Shown: positions 1-8,722, counted from the first letter of the stretch. The stretch is 38,831 bases of DNA from Acaryochloris sp. IP29b_bin.137 (GCF_028285745.1 NZ_JANQOP010000367.1:1-38831), one strand, 5' to 3'. Numbers and translations: made by a program. Notes: generated by a model from the letters alone, not told the origin.

Positions 1-945
1 AATGGTATTCGTTATCATCTCGATAAGCTCGACGATATGGCAACCGTAGAAAACCAACTTAACGCGGCACTGCAGGACCAATTGCCGCCCAAAGTATTCA
101 ACCGTCGTCACCGATTGGCGATTGACTTACCCCTGATTCCTTTTTACGGTCATCCCACTGTGGTAGAGGCCCCTTATATTTATCGTTCTCAATCCAAAGC
201 GGTTACGACATCTTTCTTTGCCTACGCTAGTGTCTATGTCATTCGTCGTCATCATCGGGTCACCCTTGCCATTCATCCAGTGCGACATGACGAAACGCTG
301 GTCTCAACCATCACTCAGTTGTTGTCACGAATGACGCCTTTGAAGGTGAAGGTCAAATCGCTATTTCTCGACCGAGGATTTTACTGTGTCACCGTGATTC
401 GCTGGCTTCAAGCACTCAAGATGCCGTTTATGATGCCAGCGGTGATTCGGGGCAAGTCTGGGGGCTCAAGACAGTTTTGTCGTGGCCGAACCAGTTACTG
501 GACCCCTTATCGAATTCACAGCCAACGGTATGGCTATGTTGATTGCCAATTGGCGGTTGTGTGTCGCTACAGTAAAGGCTTTCGCCAAAAGCATGGCATT
601 GAGTATCTACTTTATGTTGTCTATGGCCTGAATGTTGCCCTCGGAGCGATTCGAACCGACTATCGGAAACGATTTGGCATTGAAACCAGCTATCGAATCA
701 AGAATCATTGCCGAATTCGCACGACGACCAAAAATCCAGTGGTACGGCTGTTGTTTGTGGTTCTTGCTTTCATCCTGGTCAATATCTGGATTACACTGCT
801 TTGGGCTTTTGTCAGTGCCACTCGACGTGGGGGAAGACGAGTCTATCAAGACTTGTTTCCACTCAAAACTCTTGTGGAGTTTATCTCTCAGGCCATTGAA
901 AGACTGTTCCCGCCCAAGAGAGAGATTTATTTACCTGCAAATTGA
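1..945 (+). CDS. ISH3-type DDE transposase, 5' end outside window
   Basis: The reading frame is open from base 1, so the start lies upstream and the ATG at 37 is probably internal. The product resembles ISH3-family DDE transposases, which cut and join the ends of their insertion sequence. Candidate catalytic residues, numbered from the ATG at 37, are the Asp in AIDLPLIPFYG (near 29), the Asp in LFLDRGF (near 112) and the Glu in FGIETSYR (near 216). A hydrophobic C-terminal stretch (about 234-254) is also usual for the family. The frame ends 20 bases before an IS982 element, and I could not identify this element's own terminal repeat. The family is assigned from remembered similarity, so the DDE call is firmer than the ISH3 label. 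Confidence 0.75.
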   Translation, partial: NGIRYHLDKLDDMATVENQLNAALQDQLPPKVFNRRHRLAIDLPLIPFYGHPTVVEAPYIYRSQSKAVTTSFFAYASVYVIRRHHRVTLAIHPVRHDETLVSTITQLLSRMTPLKVKVKSLFLDRGFYCVTVIRWLQALKMPFMMPAVIRGKSGGSRQFCRGRTSYWTPYRIHSQRYGYVDCQLAVVCRYSKGFRQKHGIEYLLYVVYGLNVALGAIRTDYRKRFGIETSYRIKNHCRIRTTTKNPVVRLLFVVLAFILVNIWITLLWAFVSATRRGGRRVYQDLFPLKTLVEFISQAIERLFPPKREIYLPAN

Positions 946-965
946 GGATGTTTGCGATCTACTTG

Positions 966-1964
966 ACGTGATGTGCAACTAAACAGATTAGAGATAAAGT
1001 CTTATCTTTTCCCTAGAGCTAAAGCGCTGATGGAGGAGATAAGACCATGTTTGATATCGAAGAGTTTATCATTGCCGTCTTTTTAAGCATTAATACTCAT
1101 TTAGCCCCAATACTCACCCGTTATCCCCCTCGTTGCAAAGGCTTTGCCCCCCGTTTGAGCGATGCAGAGGTTCTTACCCTGGAAGTGGTGGGTAAGTTTT
1201 TGGGATATCACAGTGATACAGAGATCTGGAAGTACTTTTGTCGTCATTGGCACTCCTGGTTTCCTGGTTTGGGTCACCGCACAACCCTTGTTCGTCAAGC
1301 ATCAAATCTATGGCAGTATAAACAACTGCTCCATGAGCAACTCCTGCAGACGTGGTCAGCTCAATCGAGTGACTTATATCGAGTCGATGGCTTCCCCATG
1401 CCCGTGTGTGGTTTTAAGCGAGCCCCACAGTCCAAAGTTTTCAGGGGAATTGCCAGTTTCGGGAGTTCAGCAACAAAATTAGGGACCTTCTATGGGTTCT
1501 GGGGTCATCTGCTTATTAATGCCCAGGGCATGATTATGGGGTTGGAGGTGGCTGCTGCCAACATTGATGAGCGAGATGTTGTCCCTGAACTTGTTGTGGG
1601 TCTGCAGGGTTATCTACTCGGTGACAAAGGGTATATTCGACAGGTGTTGAAGGAGGACTTAGCCATGGAGGGACTAACCTTGCTGACGCCACTGCGCAAC
1701 AATATGAAACACGATGACCCACCACCGTTTCCATCAGTCGCCACCGACAACTGGTGGAAACGGTGGTGGGTCATGTATGCCATTAGTTTGATATTGAACG
1801 TATCTTGGCTCGCGATTTATGGCACTTGTCCAGTCGTTTAGCCCGTAAAATTCTTGCCCACACAGTTTTAATTGGCTTAAATCGGGCATATCAGCGTCCC
1901 TGGATCCAATTTGAAGATTTGGTAATTGCTTGAGCGAGAAACTTACTTTAGTTGCACATCACGT
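966..1964 (+). mobile_element. IS982-family insertion sequence, 999 bp
   Basis: The element is bounded by perfect 18-base inverted repeats: ACGTGATGTGCAACTAAA at 966-983 and its reverse complement at 1947-1964. The 999-base length and the single transposase gene inside fit the IS982 family. The flanks read tactTG on the left if shifted outward (960-965) and tactGA on the right (1965-1970), so no clean target duplication can be claimed. The ends are intact but the transposase is broken, so it could move only if an intact transposase is supplied from another copy. Confidence 0.88.
1047..1933 (+). pseudogene. IS982-family transposase, frameshifted and with an internal stop
   Basis: The first frame runs from ATG 1047, with a strong GGAGGAGAT ribosome site just upstream, and matches IS982 transposases over about 230 residues. 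These include the Asp of YRVDGFPMPV and the LLGDKGY motif. Near 1735-1745 the family sequence moves to another frame. There RQLVETVVGH is followed by FDIERILARDLWHLSSRLAR and the family C-terminus, ending at TGA 1931-1933. The second frame also has a TAG at about 1783, just before FDIER. The gene therefore carries one frameshift and one nonsense codon and is almost certainly inactive. In the first frame the reading stops early, at 1841, after about 30 unrelated residues. Confidence 0.85.
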
Positions 1965-2049
1965 TACTGAAGCTCGCTGATCTAAATAGCTTTAGACTGA
2001 ACATATCGCTAATAGATTGCAATTAGCATTAGTAAATCATGTAAGGATA

Positions 2050-2314
2050 CAGGGCTGTTTCAGAGAGCATGTCACCTTTGTAATCGAGTATTTATACTCA
2101 TTCCAAAAAACCTTGCTAGCCTTGCTTTCAGACGCCAAGTTTTTGGTTCCAAAATGTATGCATTTGCAAAGGTGACATGCTCCCGCTGTTTCAAATTCAC
2201 CAGAGGTAATTTAAAAGCACTAGAAATCCGTGAGATAGCAACAGTGTTATGAGAAGTCTGGGTACACAAAAATCTTGGCTTCAGATTTTCTTCCGGGAAC
2301 TTGAAACAGCCCTG
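2050..2314. repeat. Small inverted-repeat element A, copy 1, split by a nested element
   Basis: The ends are inverted repeats, cagggctgtttca at the left and ttgaaacagccctg at the right. A second copy lies at 38279-38412. The flanking ten-base words TGTAAGGATA (2040-2049) and TGTAAGAATA (2315-2324) differ by one base and look like a target duplication. Removing the nested insert and one copy of its 9-base duplication leaves 134 bases, exactly the length of copy 2, and the two then align along their whole length. There is no coding capacity, so this is a non-autonomous, MITE-like element. It lies 80 bases beyond the end of the AraC gene. Confidence 0.85.
2063..2184. repeat. Small inverted-repeat element C nested inside element A
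   Basis: This 122-base element starts gagagcatgtcacctttg and ends with the reverse complement of gggagcatgtcacctttg, giving 18-base terminal repeats with one mismatch. The perfect 16-base cores are at 2065-2080 and 2167-2182. It is flanked by the direct 9-base word GCTGTTTCA (2054-2062 and 2185-2193), which is a duplicated piece of element A. It encodes nothing, so it was presumably moved by a transposase from elsewhere that makes 9-base duplications. Confidence 0.85.
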
Positions 2315-2393
2315 TGTAAGAATATAATTAATGACGGGAAGTACCAGAGCCGAAGAATCTAACTTGAACTTATTGTGGCTGATGTAGATTCTG

Positions 2394-3284
2394 TTAATTC
2401 CAGGAATCTCTATACTTCTTCGGTGTCGTTCCAACAAGATTTTTGAAGTGCCTATTGAGATGGCTTTGGTGGGTAAATCCACAATTTAAAGCGACTTCAG
2501 CAATGCTTACCTTACTCTGAGTTAATGATTGCTTAGCTAAGTTAATACGTTGTTGGAGTATATATTTATACGGGCTAATACCTATGGATTGTTTGAAAAG
2601 ACGGCCAAAGTGATACTGGCTCATTCCAACCAAACCAGCCAGCATCTTCAAAGAAATTTCTTCTACTAAATGATTGTTTATGTAGTCAATGACTAAGTTA
2701 AGTTTTTTAGTTGCTAACCCTCCAGTGTAATGACGTAAAATATGCTCTTGAGTAGAATATTTATAGAGTAAGTGAGCCGATAGCGAGTTTGCTAAAGAAT
2801 CAACATATACCTTTGAAGGAGAACCCGAAGCAACCTCATTCTTGAGGGCACATCCTAATTGGCAGATTAGAGGATCTTGAATATGGCTTCTGACGGCAAG
2901 TTCAACAGTATCTGGGTTGATAAAATCAGGATCAACCTTACTCACAAATAATGGGTCTAGGGAAATATTAATAGCAGCCGTACTGGACCTAAAATAAGTC
3001 TTGCGAAGCGCGTAAGCTGGATGAAAACAGATATCACCAACTTCATAAATCCTGGGGTGCATTTTCCCATTATCGAAGACTTCTACCTCAGTACGTTTCG
3101 TAATAATAGCAATAACATGATGAGGACAATAATGCTCTGGACATTCCGTTGGCTCTGTTTCAGTATAAACCAGGCTGATATCATTCCATAAATACTTATA
3201 GCTTGAAAAGACTGGTTCAATTGCAAGACAATCACGAATACTATTGTCTTGCAATCCATTGACGATAAGTGCATCTTTTTTCAT
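2394..3284 (-). CDS. AraC-family transcriptional regulator
   Basis: The 296-residue protein has the AraC architecture. An N-terminal part (about 1-180) looks like a cupin-type sensing domain, with HHVIAIITKRTEVEVFDNGK around 55-75. The C-terminal DNA-binding domain (about 195-296) has two helix-turn-helix motifs. The first is around ISLKMLAGLVGMSQYHFGRL, and the second around IAEVALNCGFTHQSHLNRHF followed by KNLVGTTPKKYR. These match the family signature well. The ligand and targets cannot be read from sequence. The gene stands alone, between a small mobile element downstream and a decayed small gene upstream, so no operon partner suggests its role. Confidence 0.9.
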   Translation of the reverse strand: MKKDALIVNGLQDNSIRDCLAIEPVFSSYKYLWNDISLVYTETEPTECPEHYCPHHVIAIITKRTEVEVFDNGKMHPRIYEVGDICFHPAYALRKTYFRSSTAAINISLDPLFVSKVDPDFINPDTVELAVRSHIQDPLICQLGCALKNEVASGSPSKVYVDSLANSLSAHLLYKYSTQEHILRHYTGGLATKKLNLVIDYINNHLVEEISLKMLAGLVGMSQYHFGRLFKQSIGISPYKYILQQRINLAKQSLTQSKVSIAEVALNCGFTHQSHLNRHFKNLVGTTPKKYRDSWN

Positions 3285-3423
3285 CTCATATCACAGCAAG
3301 TACGATATTTATTGTTCTTGCTAAATATGCTTTTGTTTAGCTTCCACTTATTTCTCAATCACTAGCACACTATTTATGCAATGTTTTACATATATAAATT
3401 TTTATGTTCTGAAATGATTTTGG

Positions 3424-3455
3424 GAAATAGACGATGGGTCTATTTCTATTTTTTG
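3424..3455 (+). terminator. Rho-independent terminator, plus-strand orientation
   Basis: A perfect 9-base stem, gaaatagac at 3424-3432 and gtctatttc at 3438-3446, encloses a 5-base loop and is followed by TATTTTTTG. The T run is only on the plus strand. No plus-strand gene ends just upstream. The hairpin also sits 23 bases past the stop of the decayed minus-strand gene, but without a T run in that direction. Confidence 0.7.
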
Positions 3456-3468
3456 ATACTGCAATTCA

Positions 3469-3701
3469 TTATCTTGAGTAGGATTGTAGGTGAGCAATAT
3501 AGCGTTGAGAAAAATCTATGAAGACGGGTGGACGGATCGACCGTAGGGGGATCAATTCTCTTTCAATCAAGGAGTTGGCAAGTTTAAGTGTATTCTTGAC
3601 ATCGTGCTTCAAGCGGCATCCTCGCCCTCCCTTTTCTCAATAAGATAGAAAATACCTTCGTAAAGAAACACCAATGCTTCGGTCAGTTCAGCGAAATCCA
3701 T
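3469..3701 (-). pseudogene. Possible decayed small gene, frameshifted, unknown function
   Basis: Two abutting minus-strand frames look like one broken protein. The first runs from ATG 3701 for 30 residues (MDFAELTEALVFLYEGIFYL and then IEKREGEDAA) to a stop at 3609. The second continues in another frame as HDVKNTLKLANSLIERELIP and PPVFIDFSQRYIAH, stopping at 3469. One indel near 3611 would join them into a protein of about 77 residues. The residue composition is protein-like, but I do not recognise the family. A chance pair of frames is possible. Confidence 0.35.
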
Positions 3702-3740
3702 TAGACAATGTAGGCGAATAAGTTGCTTCAGGTTTGAATT

Positions 3741-4379
3741 ATGCAACTCTCCTCTTATCCCACCGCAGCCCAAACTGATCTCAATCATCGTATTTTGGAG
3801 GCTGCCCAGCGTTTATTTGCGCGTCAAGGGTTTGAAAAAACCACCACTCGCCAACTTGCTGAAGCTGCTGGGATCGCTGAGGGAACGTTGTTTCGACATT
3901 TTGAAAATAAGAAAGCTATTTTGATTGCTGTGGTAACTCAAGGCTGGAGCGAAATGCTGACGGATTTACTCACCCATCTCAGCGAGATGGGCAGTTATCG
4001 GTCCATCGCTCAATTGATGCGTGAACGGATGCTAACACTGCCTAAACAGGCCGATCTGATGCGCGTTTGTTTTATGGAGGCGCAGTTCCATCCTGAACTG
4101 CGCGATCGCATCCAAGCTGAAATCATTTCAAAAATGACGAGCGTGGTTGAAGCCTTTATCCAAACAGGGGTTGAGCGGGGGACCTATCGTGATCTGAATC
4201 CTAAGGTGGTTGCCCGTGTCTTTCTAGGGATGTTTATGATTGCTGGATTTAGTCAGGATACCCTTATGGATGAACATCCTTCTCCAGCGTTTCAGAGAGA
4301 AATGGCCGAAACGCTCGCTGATATCTTTCTGAATGGAATTCTAACGCAGCCTTCAATGCAAAAACAGCCAGAGACTTAG
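3741..4379 (+). CDS. TetR-family transcriptional regulator
   Basis: The 212-residue protein has the TetR N-terminal helix-turn-helix at about residues 15-62: ILEAAQRLFARQGFEKTTTR, then QLAEAAGIAEGTLFRHFENK. The helical C-terminal domain, presumably ligand-binding and dimerising, cannot be assigned a ligand. Members usually repress a neighbouring gene or themselves. The only close neighbour is psaK, which converges on it from the other strand, so there is no obvious local target. The stop codon lies inside the loop of a shared terminator hairpin. The ATG at 3741 has no strong ribosome site; MQLSSYPTAAQTD precedes the conserved domain, so a start a few codons later is possible. Confidence 0.9.
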   Translation: MQLSSYPTAAQTDLNHRILEAAQRLFARQGFEKTTTRQLAEAAGIAEGTLFRHFENKKAILIAVVTQGWSEMLTDLLTHLSEMGSYRSIAQLMRERMLTLPKQADLMRVCFMEAQFHPELRDRIQAEIISKMTSVVEAFIQTGVERGTYRDLNPKVVARVFLGMFMIAGFSQDTLMDEHPSPAFQREMAETLADIFLNGILTQPSMQKQPET

Positions 4380-4394
4380 CTCTCTGACTGTTTT
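4361..4394. terminator. Bidirectional terminator between tetR and psaK
   Basis: AAAACAGCCAGAGA at 4361-4374 pairs with TCTCTGACTGTTTT at 4381-4394 around the 6-base loop CTTAGC. There is one C-A mismatch on the plus strand, which reads as a G-U pair on the minus strand. Runs of T follow in both directions, four on plus and five on minus. It ends tetR (whose TAG is in the loop) and can end psaK, which stops at 4433 on the other strand. Confidence 0.75.
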
Positions 4395-4432
4395 GCTTTC
4401 TTGAGTAACCCCAAGGTGCGATAGCAAGGAAG

Positions 4433-4693
4433 CTAGAGAACGCCTAAATAGGTGAGTCCTAACACAGCTCCTGCACCTAAGACATGACCAAATACTTGAG
4501 TCCCCAGCACAGAGGTGAAACTAAACCCACCAAATAAGTTGGATGCTGGCATGCTCGGGCCGACATTGGGGTACTGAATGCTGTACTTTGCGATCGCAAT
4601 CGCCATAATATTGGCTGCAATCATAACAACACCTACCGCTGGACTCCAATTAACCGCACGGACGGCAACTGTAAGAAAAGTTGGTGTGAACAA
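4433..4693 (-). CDS. psaK: Photosystem I reaction centre subunit PsaK
   Basis: The 86-residue protein matches PsaK, a peripheral photosystem I subunit with two transmembrane helices that binds chlorophyll and helps dock antenna. Two hydrophobic segments are visible, about 17-35 (VGVVMIAANIMAIAIAKYSI) and about 62-85 (TQVFGHVLGAGAVLGLTYLG), separated by the loop containing YPNVGPSMPASNLFGGFS. The length is normal for the family. The start is TTG: no ATG or GTG lies nearby in frame, and AAGGAGC sits 7 bases upstream. It is a single gene converging on tetR. Cyanobacteria often carry constitutive and high-light-induced copies; sequence alone does not say which this is. Confidence 0.93.
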   Translation of the reverse strand: MFTPTFLTVAVRAVNWSPAVGVVMIAANIMAIAIAKYSIQYPNVGPSMPASNLFGGFSFTSVLGTQVFGHVLGAGAVLGLTYLGVL

Positions 4694-4700
4694 TTTGAAT

Positions 4701-4707
4701 GCTCCTT
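4701..4707 (-). promoter_or_regulatory. Ribosome binding site that fixes the psaK TTG start
   Basis: On the minus strand AAGGAGC is followed by seven bases and then TTG. This strong site, with ideal spacing and no alternative ATG, decides the non-ATG start of psaK. Confidence 0.75.
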
Positions 4708-4830
4708 AACCCTAAAAATAATATTCAGTCGGTACTGAACGTTTATAAATGCAATAAGAGTGCCTTGTAGAAAGATACTGTATCAAAGGTGCATCGTGAA
4801 TCTTTGTATGAAGATTTACTAAACGTCTCA

Positions 4831-4867
4831 TCAACAAACTTTATGGCTTCTGTTAACAAACTTCATG
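4831..4867 (-). promoter_or_regulatory. Paired 15-base direct repeat upstream of psaK, possible operator
   Basis: TCAACAAACTTTATG (4831-4845) and TTAACAAACTTCATG (4853-4867) match at 13 of 15 bases and begin exactly 22 bases apart, two helical turns. They lie about 140-175 bases upstream of the psaK start. The same segment can form a stem between GTCTCAT and ATGAGAC. Repeats phased this way are typical of sites for a dimeric or tandem-binding regulator. The regulator is unknown, and the repeats do not match the HLR1 consensus as I know it. Confidence 0.4.
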
Positions 4868-4916
4868 TTAATGAGACCCGTAGCCCCTACTGTGGGGTGA
4901 TAGCACAGTCAATTGA

Positions 4917-5084
4917 TTGAAGCTAGCGGGCTCCGTTGAATGGGCTTATCCCCTCAAATCCAATCAAGCTGACAAGGCTCGACGATCACGATCTGAGGTA
5001 AAAGTCGATATTCACGGGGTGTCTTCCATCCCCACAGAAGGAGTGAAACCGTTTGCGATTCCCATTGGTTTAGACTCAATATGA
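4917..5084 (+). CDS. Possible small or remnant ORF, unknown function
   Basis: An open frame of 55 codons, from TTG 4917 to TGA 5082-5084, contains VEWAYPLKSNQADKARRSRS and then EVKVDIHGVSSIPTEGVKPF. The composition is protein-like and charged. There is no recognisable ribosome site, and stop codons crowd the region just upstream, so it may be the C-terminal remnant of a lost gene rather than a working gene. I do not recognise a family. The rest of the 476-base psaK-glgA gap holds the direct repeat and an AT-rich leader before glgA. Confidence 0.3.
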   Translation: MKLAGSVEWAYPLKSNQADKARRSRSEVKVDIHGVSSIPTEGVKPFAIPIGLDSI

Positions 5085-5169
5085 ATATATACTTTTGTAA
5101 ATTAAGCTTTTATTCATATTCTCTCATAACTATTTATTCGATCAAATTTATTTCGATCAAGGAGTGACC

Positions 5170-6642
5170 GTGTACATTGTCCAGATTGCCTCTGAATGTG
5201 CCCCAGTAATTAAGGCTGGTGGGCTAGGAGATGTGGTGTATGGTCTCAGTCGTGAGCTGGGAATGCGAGGCCATTGCGTAGAACTCATCCTGCCAATGTA
5301 CGACTGTATGCGTTATGACCACATTTGGGGGTTGCATGATGCCTACCAAGGGTTGTCGGTCCCATGGTATGGGGGAGCCATCCACTGCGATGTCTTTTGC
5401 GGGTGGGTTCACGGCCAACTCTGCTTTTTTATTCAACCGAAATCTGGTGATAACTATTTTCATCGGGGCCATTACTATGGAGCCTTAGATGACCACATGC
5501 GCTTTGCCTTTTTTAGTAAGGCAGCCTTGGAATTTCTGCTAAGAGCCAATAAGCGACCCGATATTCTCCATTGTCACGATTGGCAAACCGGGTTGGTTCC
5601 CGTCCTGCTCTACGAAATGTACCAATATCACGGCATGGGCAACCAGCGGGTGGTGTATACCATTCACAATTTCAAGCACCAAGGAATTGCTGGATCTGAC
5701 GTTCTCTGGGCCACGGGTTTAAATCGAGAACCCCACTACTTCCACTACGATCGCCTGATGGATAACTTCAATCCCTTTGCCTTAAACCTGATGAAGGGAG
5801 GGATTGTTTATGCCAACTATGTCAATACCGTTTCACCCCACCATGCCTGGGAAGCCCGGTTTGAAAATGTGGGATATGGGCTGGGACATACCCTAGAAAT
5901 TCACCATCACAAGTTTGGCGGCATTCTCAATGGCATTGACTACAATGTCTGGAATCCCGAGCAGGATGACTATATTCCCCATGCTTATTCGATCGATGAT
6001 TTAAGTGGCAAAGCCCTGAACAAGAAAGCGCTGCGAGAGCATTTGCTATTGAGAGAAGCCGATAAACCCATTCTTGCCTTTATCGGTCGTCTCGATGACC
6101 AGAAAGGGATGCATCTGGTCCATCACGCGATTTACCATGCTTTGAATCAAAATGCGCAATTTGTTCTCTTAGGATCTGCCACTGAACCGGGGATTAATGC
6201 TTGGTTCTGGCACGAAAAACACTTCCTCAACTCCAACCCCGATTGCCATTTAGAACTGGGCTTTAATGAAGAACTCGCTCATTTGATTTACGCAGGGGCC
6301 GATATGATTGTGGTGCCGAGTAACTACGAGCCCTGTGGGTTAACGCAAGTCATTGGTCTCCAGTATGGAACTGTGCCCATTGTCCGGGGCGTAGGGGGAT
6401 TGGTGAATACGGTCTTTGACCGAGATTATGATCCTGAAAAGCCTCCTGAGAAACGGAATGGCTATGTCTTTTACCAAACGGATCAGCATGCTCTAGAATC
6501 AGCTATCAATCGAGCGCTTGGTCTCTGGTATGACTATCCTCAAGCGTTTGAACAGCTGGTGAAGCAAGGCATGGCTTACGACTATTCCTGGAATCTTCCC
6601 GGTCAGCAATACCAAGAGATCTATGAAAGGGTGCGCTACTAA
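5170..6642 (+). CDS. glgA: Glycogen synthase GlgA (ADP-glucose type)
   Basis: The enzyme transfers glucose from ADP-glucose to the growing alpha-1,4-glucan in the cytosol. The protein has 490 residues, the usual length for GT5 glycogen synthases. The substrate-binding motif KAGGLGDVV is at residues 15-23; a GT-B C-terminal half carries FIGRLDDQKGM, and NYEPCGLTQVIGLQYGTVPI then VRGVGGLVNTV. A GTG at 5164 is also in frame, but AAGGAG (5159-5164) runs into it and sits 5 bases before the GTG at 5170. Starting at 5170 gives (V)YIVQIASECAPVIKAGG, the normal N-terminus. The gene stands alone, followed 200 bases later by uvrC. Confidence 0.93.
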   Translation: MYIVQIASECAPVIKAGGLGDVVYGLSRELGMRGHCVELILPMYDCMRYDHIWGLHDAYQGLSVPWYGGAIHCDVFCGWVHGQLCFFIQPKSGDNYFHRGHYYGALDDHMRFAFFSKAALEFLLRANKRPDILHCHDWQTGLVPVLLYEMYQYHGMGNQRVVYTIHNFKHQGIAGSDVLWATGLNREPHYFHYDRLMDNFNPFALNLMKGGIVYANYVNTVSPHHAWEARFENVGYGLGHTLEIHHHKFGGILNGIDYNVWNPEQDDYIPHAYSIDDLSGKALNKKALREHLLLREADKPILAFIGRLDDQKGMHLVHHAIYHALNQNAQFVLLGSATEPGINAWFWHEKHFLNSNPDCHLELGFNEELAHLIYAGADMIVVPSNYEPCGLTQVIGLQYGTVPIVRGVGGLVNTVFDRDYDPEKPPEKRNGYVFYQTDQHALESAINRALGLWYDYPQAFEQLVKQGMAYDYSWNLPGQQYQEIYERVRY

Positions 6643-6841
6643 GTAAGGGTTGCACACCCCAGCGCTCAGGGAAGGCGATACCCGCACCATGCCTGTGTCC
6701 GCCCTTAATAAAGGCTGGATATTAATATCCACTCGGGCAACTTTTGAGTGCTTGCCCTTGATCTTTGCTCCTTATCCATTGACTCGATAAATGGGAGGCA
6801 GAAGTTTTAGGATTTAAAGTGAACGACTGCGACTCACAACT

Positions 6842-8722
6842 GTGACTGATATTGCTTCGACCATTACCTTGCTTAAGGATCGAGATCGCTTAGAAGCGAG
6901 GCTGAAAGAAATTCCACCTGAGCCAGGTGTTTACTTTATGCGGGATGTCAATGACGACATCCTATATATTGGCAAGTCCAAAAAACTGAGGAATCGGGTC
7001 CGCTCTTATTTTCGACAAATTGAAGATCATCCGCCCCGCATCGAGCTAATGGTCCATCAAGTAGCGGATATTGAATTTATTGTCACCGATACGGAAGCGG
7101 AAGCGCTGGCTTTGGAAGCCAACCTGATCAAGCAACATCAACCCCACTTTAATGTTCTTCTCAAGGATGATAAAAAGTATCCTTATCTCTGTGTGACCTG
7201 GTCCCAAACCTATCCACGGATCTTTATTACCCGCAAACGACGGTTGGGCAACGCTCAGGATAAATATTATGGCCCCTATGTGGATGTCTGGCAGTTACGC
7301 CAAACACTCCGGTTGGTCAAACGCCTGTTTCCCCTGCGACAGCGACGAAAGCCGCTATTCAAAGATCGTCCCTGTCTCAACTATGAAATTGGTCGCTGCC
7401 CCGGGGTATGCCAGGCCCTGATTACCCCCGAAGACTATCGCCATATTCTCCAAAAGGTCGTGATGATCTTTCAGGGGCGGACCAGCGAATTGATCCACAC
7501 CTTGTCCCAGCAAATGGCCCAGGCCGCTGAAGATCTGAATTTTGAGCTGGCGGCCCGACTGCGAGATCAGATTAAAGGCTTACAGGGCTTAGGCATCGAT
7601 CAAAAAGTAGCCCTGCCGGACGATACCATTTCACGGGATGCGATCGCACTGGCAGCCGATGATCAAGTGGCCTGCGTTCAACTCTTCCAAATCCGGTCCG
7701 GGCGTTTAGTCGGTCGTTTGGGATTTATGGCTGATGCCCAATCCGGCTCTCTGGGCATGATTTTGCAACATGTGTTGGAAGCCCATTATGGCAGTGCCGA
7801 CCCAGTGGAATTACCCCTAGAAGTCTTGGTGCAAACCGAGTTACCCGAAACAGAGCTATTGGCAAGCTATCTCAGCCAGCGCAAAGAACGTAAAGTCAGC
7901 ATCCTGTGTCCTCAACGACAGGTCAAAGCTGAATTGATCGAAATGGTTGAGCGCAATGCCCAATACGAGCTTACCCGCACTCAGAAAAGTCGCGATCGCA
8001 CCCTTCAATCCCTAGAAGACCTGGCCGTTCTGTTAGATCTTCCCGAACTCCCTCATCGCATTGAATGTTATGACATCTCCCATATTCAAGGATCCGATGC
8101 AGTCGCCTCCAGAGTTGTTTTTCTGGATGGTCTACCCGCGAAACAACATTATCGACGATATAAAATTCGTAATCCCAACGTTAGATCGGGACACTCTGAT
8201 GATTTTGCCAGTCTGGCAGAAGTGTTACAGCGACGATTTCGTCCATATCAAGAATTGTCTTCGTTAACGGGCTTGGATGGCTCTGACTGGCCCAATCTCA
8301 TTGTCATTGACGGCGGGAAAGGGCAGTTATCAGCCGTGATGGATGCTCTGGCTCAGCTAGCAATCGTTGAACATTTAAATGTCATTAGCTTAGCCAAACA
8401 ACGGGAAGAGATCTTCCAACCCGGTGACCCCCAACCGTTACCAACCGATCCAGACCAGCCCGGCGTCCAGCTGATTAGACGCTTACGAGACGAGGCGCAC
8501 CGATTTGCCATTAGCTTTCATCGCCAACAACGACTGAATCGTATGCGGCGCTCCCGCCTGGATGATATCCCCGGATTAGGGCATCACCGCCAAAAAGAAC
8601 TGCTTGCAGCCTTTCGGTCTATTGACTATATCCGGGATGCTAGTCCGGAACAGCTAAAAGCCGTACCTACGATTGGCCCCCAGCTAGCACAAAAAATTTA
8701 TGATTACTTTCATCCAGCCTAA
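6842..8722 (+). CDS. uvrC: Excinuclease ABC subunit C (UvrC)
   Basis: UvrC makes the dual incisions of nucleotide excision repair on the UvrB-DNA complex. The 626-residue protein is of normal length and order. The N-terminal GIY-YIG nuclease (about 25-105) includes [21 protein letters not shown] Cys-containing segment, [17 protein letters not shown], lies near 180-195, with a UVR UvrB-binding motif near 230 ([20 protein letters not shown]). The C-terminal RNase H-like nuclease has [20 protein letters not shown] and [12 protein letters not shown]. Tandem helix-hairpin-helix motifs end the protein ([19 protein letters not shown] and [17 protein letters not shown]). GTG 6842 is the first usable start; no strong ribosome site is visible. 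Confidence 0.96.
   Translation: MTDIASTITLLKDRDRLEARLKEIPPEPGVYFMRDVNDDILYIGKSKKLRNRVRSYFRQIEDHPPRIELMVHQVADIEFIVTDTEAEALALEANLIKQHQPHFNVLLKDDKKYPYLCVTWSQTYPRIFITRKRRLGNAQDKYYGPYVDVWQLRQTLRLVKRLFPLRQRRKPLFKDRPCLNYEIGRCPGVCQALITPEDYRHILQKVVMIFQGRTSELIHTLSQQMAQAAEDLNFELAARLRDQIKGLQGLGIDQKVALPDDTISRDAIALAADDQVACVQLFQIRSGRLVGRLGFMADAQSGSLGMILQHVLEAHYGSADPVELPLEVLVQTELPETELLASYLSQRKERKVSILCPQRQVKAELIEMVERNAQYELTRTQKSRDRTLQSLEDLAVLLDLPELPHRIECYDISHIQGSDAVASRVVFLDGLPAKQHYRRYKIRNPNVRSGHSDDFASLAEVLQRRFRPYQELSSLTGLDGSDWPNLIVIDGGKGQLSAVMDALAQLAIVEHLNVISLAKQREEIFQPGDPQPLPTDPDQPGVQLIRRLRDEAHRFAISFHRQQRLNRMRRSRLDDIPGLGHHRQKELLAAFRSIDYIRDASPEQLKAVPTIGPQLAQKIYDYFHPA

Noticed and set aside
1..1964. Composite transposon formed by the two transposase genes
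   Set aside because: The transposases belong to different families with different ends; they are neighbours only.
2072..2482. Minus-strand frame of 136 residues over the nested elements
   Set aside because: It reads through two non-coding inverted-repeat elements and into the end of the AraC gene in another frame.
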